NCBI GenBank assembly: GCA_918807975.1
Contig: OU964932.1
Span: 19,313,501 to 19,377,500 of the forward strand
Source of the DNA: Aplidium turbinatum
Lineage: Eukaryota > Chordata > Ascidiacea > Aplousobranchia > Polyclinidae
Direction of reading: 5' to 3'
DNA length: 64,000 nt
The notes under the pieces were generated by a model, which saw nothing but the letters and a program-made list of their open reading frames with translations, ran no database searches and was not told the origin of the DNA. Both the position numbers and the translations under genes were made by a program. Within the stretch, counting starts at the first letter, position 1. Each line of letters starts with the position of its first letter. Positions 1 through 13,300 of the stretch are shown piece after piece.

Positions 1-636
1 GTTGTCAGCACCAGTTGTCGTGCCCTTCATTGACTGTGGTGACAGAAGCTCTTCCGTTTCGTTCAAGTCTTTGTCCACTCCTTTTTACATATATGGCCAT
101 CTGTGTTGTGTCCTTCTGGTCCGTACTTTCATCGATCGCAAAACTCCATGAAACAAAGTTCTTTACCTTATCCCTGAGAGCGTCACTAATATCACAAGCA
201 AGATCATCGATACGCCTGGCTATCGTCCACCGTGACAGACTTATTTTCTCGAACTCACTCTTTATTTTAGTGCACATTTCTTCTGCGACATCGATAAGAC
301 ACTGCTTTACAAAATTACTGTCAGAATACGGTTTTATAGTTTGAGCTGTTCCCTGTGCAATTCTGTGCCTCTGATCTACTGACGTTCCAAATAATTAAAT
401 ACAATCGGATTAGCGGTGGCTGGTGGGAGATTTCTAAAATGGTTAACAGAAGGTGCGAAGTGTAACCTGCAATAATCCACTCTAATGAATTGTTCGCACG
501 TAGACTACCAGACTAAACTAAATTATAAACACGTTTCGCGGACCGCACACAATTCAAAATTGGCACATCTTCGCGGCCGCACAATTTTTCTTCGCGGGCC
601 GCATTTGGCCCGCTGGCTGCACGTTGCACACTCCTG
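1..636 (-). mobile_element. hAT transposon end with transposase fragment (EPM2AIP1/GTF2IRD2-like)
   Basis: On the - strand about 350-75 reads as a hAT transposase N-terminal section, with the family pattern SLSRWTIARRIDDL followed by FAIDESTDQKDTTQMAIYVK, typical of GTF2IRD2/EPM2AIP1/Charlie-type transposases. The frame is lost after that. The sequence then runs into repeated 'cgcgggccgca' words and ends with a hAT-type terminus (reverse complement starts CAGGAGTGTGCAACGTGCAG) at 636, followed by a putative 8-bp target copy GTCTAAAC at 637-644. The other end lies outside the window. Confidence 0.7.
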
Positions 637-690
637 GTCTAAACTAAAACCATACTGGGATATCATGAAGACATCTGGGATACCAATGGC

Positions 691-1190
691 CAGTAGCCTA
701 GCCAAGGGGGGGGGGGGGTGGTTACAACTCCACTTGGCAGGCGTGTGACGTTACGATATTGAGAATGATGCTTTCAGTCTCTTTATGCTTGGAAATGATG
801 CTTTCAGTCTAAAAAAACTAGCCTAATCTTAAACAAAACTGCATTAAAAGAACGAGTTTTGCCAATACCAAACATTCAAACATCTCAGCCAGGAATTAAC
901 AACAAAAAAACATAGAGACTTAGCTTTATTTCCAAAAAATGCCGAAGAAAACATGATCTTATCCTTTTGCTATACCACCTGACAGCACCATTTTACAGGA
1001 ATATTCATACCCACATTTTTGTTGAAAATGCTCTCAGAATGCACCAAATTCAAAGTAATTTTTCAAAATTTTCTGGGGGAGGCCCCCCAGACCCCCCGCC
1101 GCTGGGTGTCGTCTTAAGCGAAAACGCCATTGGACTTCGTCCGCCGGTTGTCAAAACCCCAAAAAGTTTAAAATCCTCTGATTTAAGGGG
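691..1190 (-). mobile_element. hAT-like MITE, GTAGCC-terminus family (copy 1)
   Basis: Reverse-complement relative of 50816-51679 and of 60046 onward. All share the block TTCTGGGGGAGGCCCCCCAG and the downstream tract ATGCACCAAATTC on one strand or the other. It starts with CAGTAGCCTAGCCAAGG at 691. It sits just downstream of P450 exon 8. The other end is not clear and no target duplication was found. Short frames across it are GC-rich filler, not genes. Confidence 0.6.
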
Positions 1191-1204
1191 AAGTTAACAC
1201 TTAC

Positions 1205-1368
1205 CATTGTATCTTTCGGTATGACATATCCGTTTAACTCAGCATCTTCGTTTGGAGTATGTACAACACCAAGGGGTACCAAGGTACGAAATCGATACAG
1301 TTCTTCCACAAAGGCATTAGTGTAAGGCATGTCAGGCTTTTTGGACATGGAAATTACTCCATTGCGAC
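1205..1368 (-). CDS. Left P450 exon 8 (K-helix)
   Basis: 164 nt. Encodes [20 protein letters not shown] with the conserved ExxR charge pair, then the region before the meander. Donor ATG|gtaagt, acceptor ttag|GTCGC. It matches 63196-63359 in the right arm. Confidence 0.92.
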
Positions 1369-4300
1369 CTAACGACACAAATGATGTCATAAAAAAAACA
1401 CCGAAAGCTGCTAGTTTTTAAAGGAATAGTTTTTCAACCTCTGCTGCATGTTTGCTGTCTAGGCTACTTGTCATAAGCCTACAACAAATATAACACATCG
1501 AAAACAGAAGTAATGAAACGAAACTATCTAAGGTTGGCATACTTCTCCGCTTTGTTATGACAGTTTACGACACAAAATAGATTAGAAAGTCTTTAATCGT
1601 GCAAAGTAGACTATTTATTTACCCAATACTTCCATAACTTCTTTGCGCAGCTTTTGTTGTGTTTCAGGATAATGAATCAGACACAGCATGCTCCAGTACA
1701 GCGTGTTAGTCGTGGTATCTGTACCTCCTAAAAAAAGATCTCGCACATAGTACACCAGCTGGATTTTCTGCACGAAAATACTTTATTAGAAACGTAGTTC
1801 GCGTAGATAAAACTGTAAGGAAAATGGCCTACTTTGTCTCTTATTTGAATAACCTGAAGACGCTATAGCGAGATCGTTTCTAAATCACTGACGCTAAGAG
1901 GTTAGATTGTTGTGCAAATGCCAGCATTTGTTGAATGCAAAAAGCTACATTGTTGTTGGCTTTATATTTTAAAACTTAGGGGAAGACGGAGCAAAGCGAG
2001 ACGGTAACATAGAAAGACGTAATTATACTAAACCGTCAAATTTTGACTGAATTTAATAATTTTGGAGTAAACGAAAGTATTTTTTGATAGTTTTACGTTG
2101 CCAAAGCGTGACATTGCTAGTATTAATCATGAATCGAAATATTAATATTAAAAAAAATGTCCCGTTTTGCCCCATCGCTGGGGATCTAGGAATTTTGCTT
2201 CGAAACAAAACAACAATGCTTCAAATTATTATTCCAACAATCAACTCCAACAGAATGAAATGCTTTGAGTATCAAAAATGGCATGTAAGTTCAAAATGCA
2301 AAACTTTGGACTAGAACTTACTGAAAAGCTGGGGTCATCTTTTTTCCTCATTTCGACAATATAAGCGTCAATGAAATCTCTGATATCGCCGTCATCAAAT
2401 GTTTGTTCGTGTTCTTTGACTATTTCATCAACCATTTCTGTTCATGACAAAACGTGGTTCGTTATGATCTAGCTTTCAATCACTAGTTCCTTCAGTGTCG
2501 GAGCTATACTAAATCACCTTTTTACTTCAAGATTGCGGCCTCGCTTACTTTATAAATCCACAACTTTTTTAGCGTTATTCAATAGCAGAGCCGAATTATT
2601 TCAGATACGCTAGGGCTTGTATCTACCGGACTTAAATTATTTTTTGCTCAAAGATAGGCTGCAATTATGTTGAGCGCTACATTGATTAAAGCTTCCGAAA
2701 CAAGTGTGTACGAAAACTCATGACGTCTGTGGTAATTTTAGGACCTTGAAAAGTTCCGGTAGCAACAGTAAACGTTCCAAATCGAGCTCAAGTTTCCATT
2801 GACTGAAATTAAGTCAGTCTTAGGCTGCAAAGAGCTTTGACAATAATAATATGTAAAGTTCCTGCATTGGCAGTGATCAGATATAGGCCAAGTTTTTCTG
2901 CGAGGAAATCAATTAATTCGAATATTATTGTTTAACAAGGTAGATGGGAAAGGTAGATCAGCAAAACAAAAGATAAAATTTGCTGATATATTTTGAGGGG
3001 ATTGACAGGCAAGCTACATCAATTGGCTGTTGAAAGTGTGGTGGAAAGAAAGAGGTGTGGATGAAGGAGATAAACTCGAGGAGATGATGCACAACAGTGG
3101 GCTGACGTGTCAAGCATTGGAGAAGCAAAAAGAATAACGGAAGAAATCGGAAGTAGCCTATGAAAGCAAATGACAGCCAGCCTTCTGCTTGGCGACTGCG
3201 CATCGTCAACAGTGGCGTAGCCAGAAAAAAAATTGGGGAGAGGCAAATATTTGATGAATTGAAGAGAACGACAAAGTGTTTGACATCGCCACCTGATGTG
3301 TCGTGGCGTATCGTGGTGGGTTGAGCAAGGGAAGCAATAAAACTGGTTGAGCGTGTCGAAGGTACGCGTATTTTAGGAAGGTCCGGGGGCATGCTTCTCC
3401 GGAAATTTTTTTTGCAAAATTACACTCAAATAATGGATTATAGCGCTTTCTGGAAATACTTTTAGGGTAATATTTGTATGAAATTTATTAGCAGATAAAC
3501 AGCTATTAACTTATTAAAGGTAGCTCTTACACACGAACGGCCAAAACTGCAGCTAAAATTAGTTAACACCAAAAACTCAGCTACACAAAACTCAAAAACT
3601 ACACAAAAACCCAACAGAGTAAGCGATTCTAAAATTGCTTCCACAGATTAGTTAGAAGAAGCGCAAATCGCGTAAACTTTGCGTGATTTACGATTTGCAA
3701 AATTTATTGGTGTCTTTCTGTTTGTTTAAAACAGAGGTGACGAACCTGCGGCCTGCGGGCCGCTGCGGCCCTTCAAAGAATTTTATGCAGCCAGCAAAAC
3801 AATTTGACAATCGCTCATGTATTAAAGGCAAAAGACATCCCAAAGCTGTTTGATGCCTTCACTGATACACCTTTCCTTTGCTATTTTCTTGCCCTAAACA
3901 CTAACTTTCAGGGTTTAAACTTAGAAAATAGAAAAGCTATAAGGTAAAGTAGTGAAAACACTATTCACCAACTTTACCTTGTATTTTTGGTCGATTCCAA
4001 TCTATGACGTCATTGAATTTTAACAAGCGCTAAGTTGTGTGGCCCAATAACTCATGTGTAATTGACAAAGTGGCCCGCGACCGCAAAAAGGTTCGTCACC
4101 CCTGGTTTAAAACAAGTCCTGGGGGGTGTTAATAGCCAGATGTCTTGGAAAACGATATAAATTTCTACAAATTTTACTTTATTTTCAACAAAGGGTTCCA
4201 CTTCGGAATCCAAACTTTGAAAATTTGGGGGGGCATGGCCCCTTTCGCCCCCCTGGCTACGCCAATGATCGTCATGAATATATATCAACAGAACAAAACT

Positions 4301-7300
4301 TAATACAAAACTTAGTAACAAAACAGAACTTAATACAGAAACGTTCTTACGATAAATGACTTTAAAATTTTCCTTTACGCGGCGGCTATGCCAAGAAAAC
4401 GGAGGTATTTTCATAAACCCAGGAGCAAAGATCATGATTGCATTCATAATATTTGAAGTCGGATCATTGAAACTGAAAAAATTACAGTTTTAATATCTGC
4501 AAGTGCAGTGACAATCACATTCAATTTTGTCTTGAAAGCTAAACCTATAGTAACTAAAAGAACTATTTGTCTGTCTGGACAACCCAGTCCTCTAAATAAG
4601 TCGAAGATTTTGTGAGAGAAGAAATAACAAAATTAGGAAACTCTGGTTCAACTCTCGGGTTATGAGCTTGAGCAACGCACTTCAGAGATATATAGCTCTG
4701 CCTCTGTATTCAGCGGCACCTACGACATGGAATAGTCTACAGACAACAATACTTCAAACAAGCAGAAGCTTCACTTTATCTGTCTTGATCAGTAATGCGT
4801 CAGTAAAATGGCCTGCGTCAGTAATTTAAAGCGTTTATGTAGCCTAGAAGCTCTCAAACTTTTTTGAGCGCGACCCAAATCTGAGTTACAATTATTGTAG
4901 CCTATGCACGAACTACTGTGCCGTACAAAAGTATGGAGAACTGTCAAAGGAAAGGATTAAGAATCCTTCAAGCAATCAGTAATTTCACCATAAAATAATT
5001 TGTAAATTATTAACCAAGTTTTCCTCACCTTTGCGACATCCGATGCATCATTTCCTTGAATTGTTCGTCGTCATAGCGAAACCGTTTCCCAAACATAATG
5101 TTGCAGATGTTGTTTGATACAGCATTATAGAGAAAACTCTGAGATGAAGATTTTAGGCGCACATGTTAATTGCAAACCAAACAATTAGCTCCAAGTGAAA
5201 CTTTTTTTGTTGTTTCTACCTCTTTCTAGACCTCTGCTAGGTTTGGCATACCGTAAAACAGCACAACTTTTCCGGGGTGGACAACTTTGCCCAAAATTTG
5301 TGAGTTAAAGTCTGACCACAATATGGTCTTCGTGTCTTACTGGATTTGTCTAATGGATAATATTTAGCAGTATTATCCATCGGACAAATCCAATAAAACA
5401 TGAAGATCCTATTGTGACCACACGTCACTTTAATAATAATAATCGTGTTTTTATTTGCGCCCATTGCGATAACATACAGTATACACTGCGATCACAGATG
5501 CGATACAACAGACGACAGGAAGAAGCGAAGTGACATTCAGTCTTATTTTTGCAATATTGTCAGCCCGGGCAAAATTATGTTGTTTTACGCTATATTGTTT
5601 TTCTCTGTGATGGTCAGAAACAAAAACAAACTACAACAAGTTGGTTGCTTTTTGAATTTTTATCCTCGGAAAGCCTTGATAGGCTAAATTTATTCCTGGT
5701 TGTTTCGCATACTTGTAGAGGCTTTTGGCGCAGGGTTGGTTACCGAGAATGACAGAGTGAAACTTCCGATTGTTAAAGTCTTGTTGCCGGGGAATTATTC
5801 CACCCATTAGGTGCCGCTGAATGGAGAGCAGTCCTTAGAATGCGTTGCTCAAGCGCACATCCCGAGCGTCGAACCAGCGCAGCTTCATCTTGAAGCTTCT
5901 TCGTTCACGAAGTCACGCGCTAACCAACTGAGCTTTCGGGGCGGACGAATGGAGATAAAATAACCCATAAGCTAATCAGTAAGCCTACTTTTTGTACTTG
6001 GAATCAGGGCATTAGAGCCGGAGCCCCAGAGCCGTGCATTTTCAACGGAGCTGGAGCCGGAGCTCTAAGTAAAATTCAAATGGAGCTGGAGCCAGTTGTT
6101 TGAAAAATAGCTCCGTCTCCTATGTATTTTATAAGATGCTACTACTATTGGCTGAATTCACATAATTTAACAGCAACCCTTTACAAAATTAAGAAATTAT
6201 TTGCGTAATCAGACGTCGAATTAACGAATATGTTTTGAAACGCAGTTCCGCATGACATTTTGATTAAAGTACCTTAAATTTCATAAAGTTGTGCCATTTT
6301 TTAGCAACAATTGACTGCAGGCAATTTTAAGCTTTAGAAATTAAATTGATATGTTGTCATTAATTTAATGAAAGCACTTTTCGGAGCCTGGAGCTAGAGC
6401 CGGAGCAGTGGTATCAATAAGAGCTCAGGAGCTGGAGCCAATTTATGATAAAAGAGAGCTCTGGAGCTGGAGCAACTTAACATTTACGCCTGCTCTAAAG
6501 CTCTGTTTGGAATTCTACTAGATTCAGATTTTTTGAGCAATTTAATGGAAAACCGTGATCCTCATCGTCTGTGTCTTACTGGTTGGTTGTATCTTACTGG
6601 TTGGTTGTAACTTATAAACAAAATGAACTCGTAATTTCATTCCAAATACTTTTCGCACACCTCTTTGTATACTAATGTAGTCTATATGCCTTTAATTTTT
6701 GTGTTTATTTTTTTGTGTGTGATTTAAATATGGACATTCTTGTCTGATGCAAATAAATAATAATAAAATTATTGTATACATTAATAGCATCAAATAATAG
6801 TTATTACTTTCTAAAACCTTCACAGCCTGTTTCACCCTAAAATATAAATCATCAGAAGGTCTTAAATTTGAATAAGGGCTTTTTCATGATCCCCCTCTTA
6901 GGGTGAAACAGGCTGTAAAAGCTTTAGAAAATAATAACTATATTTGATGCAATATTTATGTATAATTTTTTATGTATTGATGTATAAATCATATCATTAA
7001 TCATCATCATGTGGCATAAAACCTCACATAAATATCAAATAGTTTCCCGTTTTGATTTTTAATCGCCTCATTTAGGTGGGAAGCTTCTTCAAGGATTTTA
7101 TTTTCCATGCTTCGTTTCCCAACGCCAAATCTGGAAGAGATCAGTTAAGAAAAGTCAGTGACCGGTATTTGTCCTGTTGTAACAATCTACAAATTGCTAC
7201 TACCTTAAGCCACGCTACTAACCGATTTCGTTTTTCAGTGACGTCGAACAAGTGGGCTATAACTTACATTTGAAACTTGTTTTATCTAAAGTCGAAACAA

Positions 7301-10300
7301 AATTTTTCGCTGAACATTAGTAAATCTAATTAATTAATTAATTGACAAAAAGGATTCGTTTTGAACCAAACAAAAAAAGAAAATCGCTTTGCAAAAACTT
7401 AAAAATAAGGCTTTGAAATAAAATTTTCCACAAAAAATAACCAAACAAAAAAATTCAACTTGCTGAAAAATGGACAAAACGAATACCTAAACCCACAGAA
7501 AAAAATGCAACCAAAGCCAATAGATTAATCTGGCTTAGATCATTTCCCAATTTACTCAAGACTATCAACGCAGAAAAAAAAACTACAACCCAATCAAATG
7601 ATTACCTATAAAAACCCAAGCACGCTGGAAAATTTATTTACTAAACACAAAAAAATTGCCCGGAACACAGAAACACCAACCAATGGCTACTCCAAACCAT
7701 GCGGCAAATATGCATTATGCGGTAACCATGGAACGCATAAGCCTATGACAAAAGAATGCACCTCTATTAAATGTAAACTGTAGACTAAGCCGGGTGTATC
7801 CATAGGATTGCAGAATGTGATAGGCTATTTTCATAACAAACTGTTTTAACTTTCCCACCTACGAAAAGTCGTGAATCCAAATTTTTTTTGTCTTTTTTGC
7901 ATATTTTCATCAAATAGAAAAAATATTCCACGCCCATCTGTAAGCTGCATGAAAAAAGGCACATGCGGTCTGTATGAAAACTTTGATTGTTGCTTCACAA
8001 AAGCCTGAAAGAATAGAAATAAAAGTCAGTCTGCACATCCTATGACATCGACACAGAAATAATATTGAAGACAAGTTGAAATTAAATTCCGCCCCGATAT
8101 TCCAGTTGGTTAGCACGTGACTTCGTAAACGAAGCAGATTCAAGATCAAGCGGCATTGGTTCGACTCTCGGTGTGTGCGCTTGAGCAATGCACGTTAAGG
8201 ACTGCTCTCCATTCAGCAGCATCTAATGGATGGAATAATTCTCTGCAAAAATACTTTAACTGTTTGAAGGTTGGGGGGGGGCTGTCAATTCAACTTTTTT
8301 GCATCAACAGTTGTATCTCTAAAACCACTGAGGCTGCGACTATGAGATTTCTTGACTTTTCCTAACTTTCATTCACCTCTATTGAGCTGAAATTTTGAGC
8401 GAATAAAGGTTATAAATTGAGAGATATAAGGCATTTCTCAGCACATCCTCTGAAATATTTCATATTCTATTGTTCAAAATTTTCCCACCAGCTGGATGAA
8501 AGTAATTAATTTGGCCCATGTCTCGTTAATCCTAACTGCTTCACAGCGTGAAGGAAATTGACAGTATGCGTGGACCTTTTGTTCTCACCACGGCTTATAA
8601 GCGACGTCGATACAAGAAAAGCTTCAACTTTGATACGATGAGTTACCGTCGCTTGCGGTTGAAATTGCGTAAAATTAAACATAAGACTTGGTGCCAATGC
8701 ATCTAGAGCGAGAATAGTTTTTCGCAGACAATTATGTCCTTTCAATCAAACAAAGCATAGGCTACATTATACAACGTTATTGCCTACTATAGAAGCTGCT
8801 CTGTAACATATTATGATTTTGGTTTCAAATCTTTCCTTTTGTCCGACACACTATCAAAAGCAGAAAAGGCGTCGATGTTCCCAAAGCTTCTCACATATAC
8901 TTGTAAACATTTATTTCCAAGTCGACATGTAAAGATTTGAAATGCAATACGCTTCTCATTTGTGTAGGATAAACCAGAACATCACGCTTTTGTGAAAAGG
9001 ACGATCGTTCCACCACGTTTATACGTGATGCAGCTTAGTTGAATCAATATATTCGAGGCTTCTTGTACCAGGTTCACTGTCACTGATAAACTAAACCGCG
9101 ATGCAGTACCTCGCAAAGCAATTGTAGCGTAACATTTCCATGTGCTATAACTCGTCATAAATTGTGAAAACTTGTGTATTTACTTGTCAAGTTGTCTCAT
9201 GTGAAGTGATAATTACAACTTGCCTGAGTAGGCCTACAGCAAGGGACAATCAAAATAGATGAAACCGCATTCATGGTAATATAGACGTTTTGCAAACTGC
9301 TCTTTTCGTTTTCAATATAATAACAAGAATGACAGCTTATTTTCACTAAACATATAAACAAATATCAAAAATTATGAATGAACAGCGCATCTATATTTTT
9401 CGGTTTAGGTTCAACAATGCATTCTAGCCGTCAAAATGATGGAATATTTGGTAATTTTGTTGAGACATACCATTGCCCAATCGTTGAATTTACATCAGAG
9501 ATAATTTTATTAGATAGATTATCAGTTTCATGCACATGGTTTCATTCAGCGTTATAATGTTGTTTTTCAAGCCACGTGGCGTTCATGGTCATAACGCAAC
9601 ATTGCAGAAACAGCCAATATTGATACCAGGTAGGCCTACTAATTATTACGCCGCTTTCGTCGAATCTACGTCGCTAAACGACGATATTGTGCAAACGCCT
9701 GTTGGATTTCCCTTCTACGTGTAGTTTATCATAAACGTGAAGCATTGCTCAAAAAGCTAATCTGAATCACCATAGATAACCATAGCATTCATATAGTTTC
9801 ATCATCAGTAAATATGTAAAGTGCACTTCACAATTTTTAACAACGGTCTGACAATTTATTATATTGCAAAGTTTTGATTTATTCTCGATTTTTATAATTC
9901 TGTGTAACAGTTTTTTTCTAACTAGTTTCTATGGGACTAACAATTTGTTTCATTATACATTTTCTTTAGTATTTCAACGCCATTATTAAAAAAATTACGT
10001 CCTTTTCACTTTTAAATAAAACATGGCAAGGCAAGGATTCAGTGCTGAAGAAATATTGCAACATGTTTTACTGGATTCTGACGACGAAAGCCAGGTGGAT
10101 GATTTGGAGGATTTATGGCACGCCGATTCAGATGAAGAAGCGGATTCTTCTCCGTCAACTTCCGCAACAGCGATTCCGATCGAGATTGACGACCAGTTAC
10201 CTTCCATGGGCGATGTTCAACCGGAGTTTGCGCCATCAGGACGGATTATAACATCGAAAAGACTGGTGAACAGCATAGATTCCTATCTCGACATGAACAA

Positions 10301-13300
10301 CTACGATGCTGTTGAGTTTTCCTGACACACTGAAGTCTTATACAACTTTTGTAGAAAAGCCAAAGAACAGACAAGAGGGCGGCGTCAGCATTACTTGGTC
10401 TAATGCGAGACCGGTGCACAATGGGAGAAGGGGCCGGGCTAACATTATATCTGGCCCGATTGGTGTTAGAGGAGAAGCCAAAGAAGCCAAGACCCCTCGG
10501 CAAGCATGGGAACTATTTTTTTCTTTAAACATTTTGAACATTATTGTTCAAGAAACAAATAGAAAAATTGCCACACTCATTTCTCAATTGCCAGAGAGAA
10601 TTTTAGATGACAGCAGGTACTGCTATTTTGGCCCAACCAACAACGAGGAGATGCTGGCCTTTGTTGAATTGGAGTATTTTCGGGGGCTTTTAGGACAGGC
10701 TGGTCATTCCACGGATGTATTGTTCAATCAACTGCAAGGACATCCCGTGTTTAGTGCAACAATGAGCAAGAACCGCTTTAAATTTTTATTTTCGAACATT
10801 TCGTTCGACGACCAAAATACTAGGCCGCATCGTTGGAAGAATGACCGGTTGGCCGCATTTCGAGTCGTTTTCGAAATGTTTAACGAAAACTGCGGCAAAC
10901 ATGTCATTCCAGGTGACTACTTGTCGTTGGACAAAACGCTATACCCCATGAGGACACAAATTGCCTTCAAGCAATATAATCCAAACAAGCCTGCGAAATA
11001 TGGCCTTCTGTTCAAGTCGGTAAACGCCAGCAGATTCCCATACACATTTGCGGCATCGGTCTATTCAGGTAAACCGAAGGAAGAGCCATTTAATTTTTAC
11101 GTTTGTGGAACAGAAGAACTGGTAAAAGGAATGGTGATGAGCCTGGAACAACACGGTGACCTTCAAGGTCGGAATATTTTGTATGACCGCTTTTACACCT
11201 CCATACCACTCGCGCAGTGGTTGCTTGACAGGGGTATAACGTCAGCTGGAACCCTCAACGCTATACGTAGAGGAATACCCCTGGAAGTGAAGCAAGTGAG
11301 TGGTAGGGAGAAATCTTCGTACGAAATTTATTGGCAGACGAGTGAGGCTGATCTCAGCCTACATTCTTATGTAGTAAAAACGAAGAACTCTGGCATGCGG
11401 AATGTGTTGATGTTGACGACCATGCAACCTCTATTGGGGATTACCAAGGATGACGGCAAAAAGAAGCCAGGCTTGTATAAGCTTTACGACTTCACAAAGG
11501 GTGGCACCGATATCATCGACCAAAGGATGGGTTGGTTCATTCACGTGCAAAGCGAAGTCCCCACGGTGGACAACTACTGCGTTTGCTTATTGAGAAGGTG
11601 CCAAAGCCACAAAAAATAAACTACCAAAAAACCGTGGCCAATGTCAATGCTGTGAAAAGCCTTTATGCCCTGCACATTCCATACGAGTATGTCAAGTTTG
11701 CTTTTGCGCAGAATAAACTATTTGAATGATTGCGGTTTTATAAACTTTGGCTTCAACCACAGCCTAAATAAAACGCGGAGCTCAATGAGAGATTTTCCTT
11801 TTTTCCTTTTATTAGACAGATAGCTATTTTTACGTTGGTTCAACATATCAAGACGTTGAATACTTGTAAACATGTGCGGTTTTGCAATTAGATTGCTTAT
11901 CAAAATCATCTATCCTTTTTTGTATAAAAAGTGGGTCATAAAACTAATCGTAATACTCGATGTAAAATTCAGCATTTTTATATGCTGAAACAGTATTGTA
12001 TTCATATTTTATAAATCCATTTTCTATTTAGAAAATATCAATATAATGCGGTTTGAGCATAGCTGAATTTTAGCACGGATACAACGACTGATTTTATGAC
12101 TTTTATACAAACAAGGACAGAAGAGAAGTAATCTAATTGCAAACCCGCGCATGTTTACATCGTCTTGCAATGTTGAATCCACGTCGAAATGATTGTATTA
12201 GCGTTGTATTCAATTTCTCGTATTATCGAACTGTAAATGTGCAGCCACTTGTAATTTCAATGTGCCTCATTGCATATTCTTAAATATTTCTGAATTTGTG
12301 TGTACATAACCTGACAGAACACAGGTTGCTTTACCATTGAATCAAGTTGAAAAACGTTGCTGCAAGAGCCTTGTGCCAATTGCTGCAGTCCGGTATTGCT
12401 GTAACCAAATCAAAATACTTATCAATATTTTGCTGCCAAACTGACATTTTTATCGCATAAACGCCCATTAAGCAAAAAAAAAAAAGGCAGCTAATTCTTT
12501 GTAAAGTATTTCTCCAGGTTCACAATGATTTGACGCATAATAAATACTACTTTGAATAAATCTAAATATTGTTTGGATTTTAGTGTGTGGCATATGAATC
12601 TTAGAGAGCTTATTGAATCCACAAGAAAATGACCCGAGGCATTACAGATTTTCCTTTTGATGAAAAGCGTTGTGACGTTCTGTTAATTAATGAACCGTAA
12701 CTGTTTTATTTTGAATTTCTTTCTGACTTCTGTTTATGTAAAGCATCATCGACTTTATCGGGTAATCTTACTCCTAGTACTAGCCTTGTATGTAGCCGAG
12801 TTCACATTGAACTTACATTGAGAGACGCTGTTGCAACTACAATACATTGCATTTAAACCGCTTTTTTTGTTGCATGATCTTCCATTCGTTTCGTGGATTA
12901 CATAATAGTATTTGATAAACGCCACCCTGCTTCTTCAGCTGGTCTACATTTGTTAATAAAGCGTAGGAGTTGCTGTTCTTGGAACCGAGGTCACAAGATC
13001 ATAATCCAAATTGGTGTGACACGCGTTCAGAAATCTCATTACTGCATGTAATTGATGAAGCATTGTTCTTTTAGTCAAGAAGCGAGCTTTATTTTGAGCG
13101 TGGGAAAAGTTATTATTTTGCATGAAAAATATAGATTCAAATTGAGATTATGTAAAAAAAATTTAATCACAACATGGCAATGCATGTTCTTCATTACTCT
13201 ACCAAAAAATAATGTGTAAACTTACGCTACAATTGCTTTAATCGCAAAATAATCCAAAAGTCATAAGTCACCTCAACATTTCAACGTCTATGAGCAGTTC

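Noticed and set aside
2958-3392. 144-codon - strand frame (and similar frames at 61125-61412)
   Set aside because: It crosses the edge of a hAT element, has no recognised domain and no intact counterpart in the other arm; it is intron sequence.
7290-7790. Retroelement fragment considered as a host GIY-YIG gene
   Set aside because: Frames are broken, only the 3' end is present, and it lies on the strand opposite to the P450 inside an intron.
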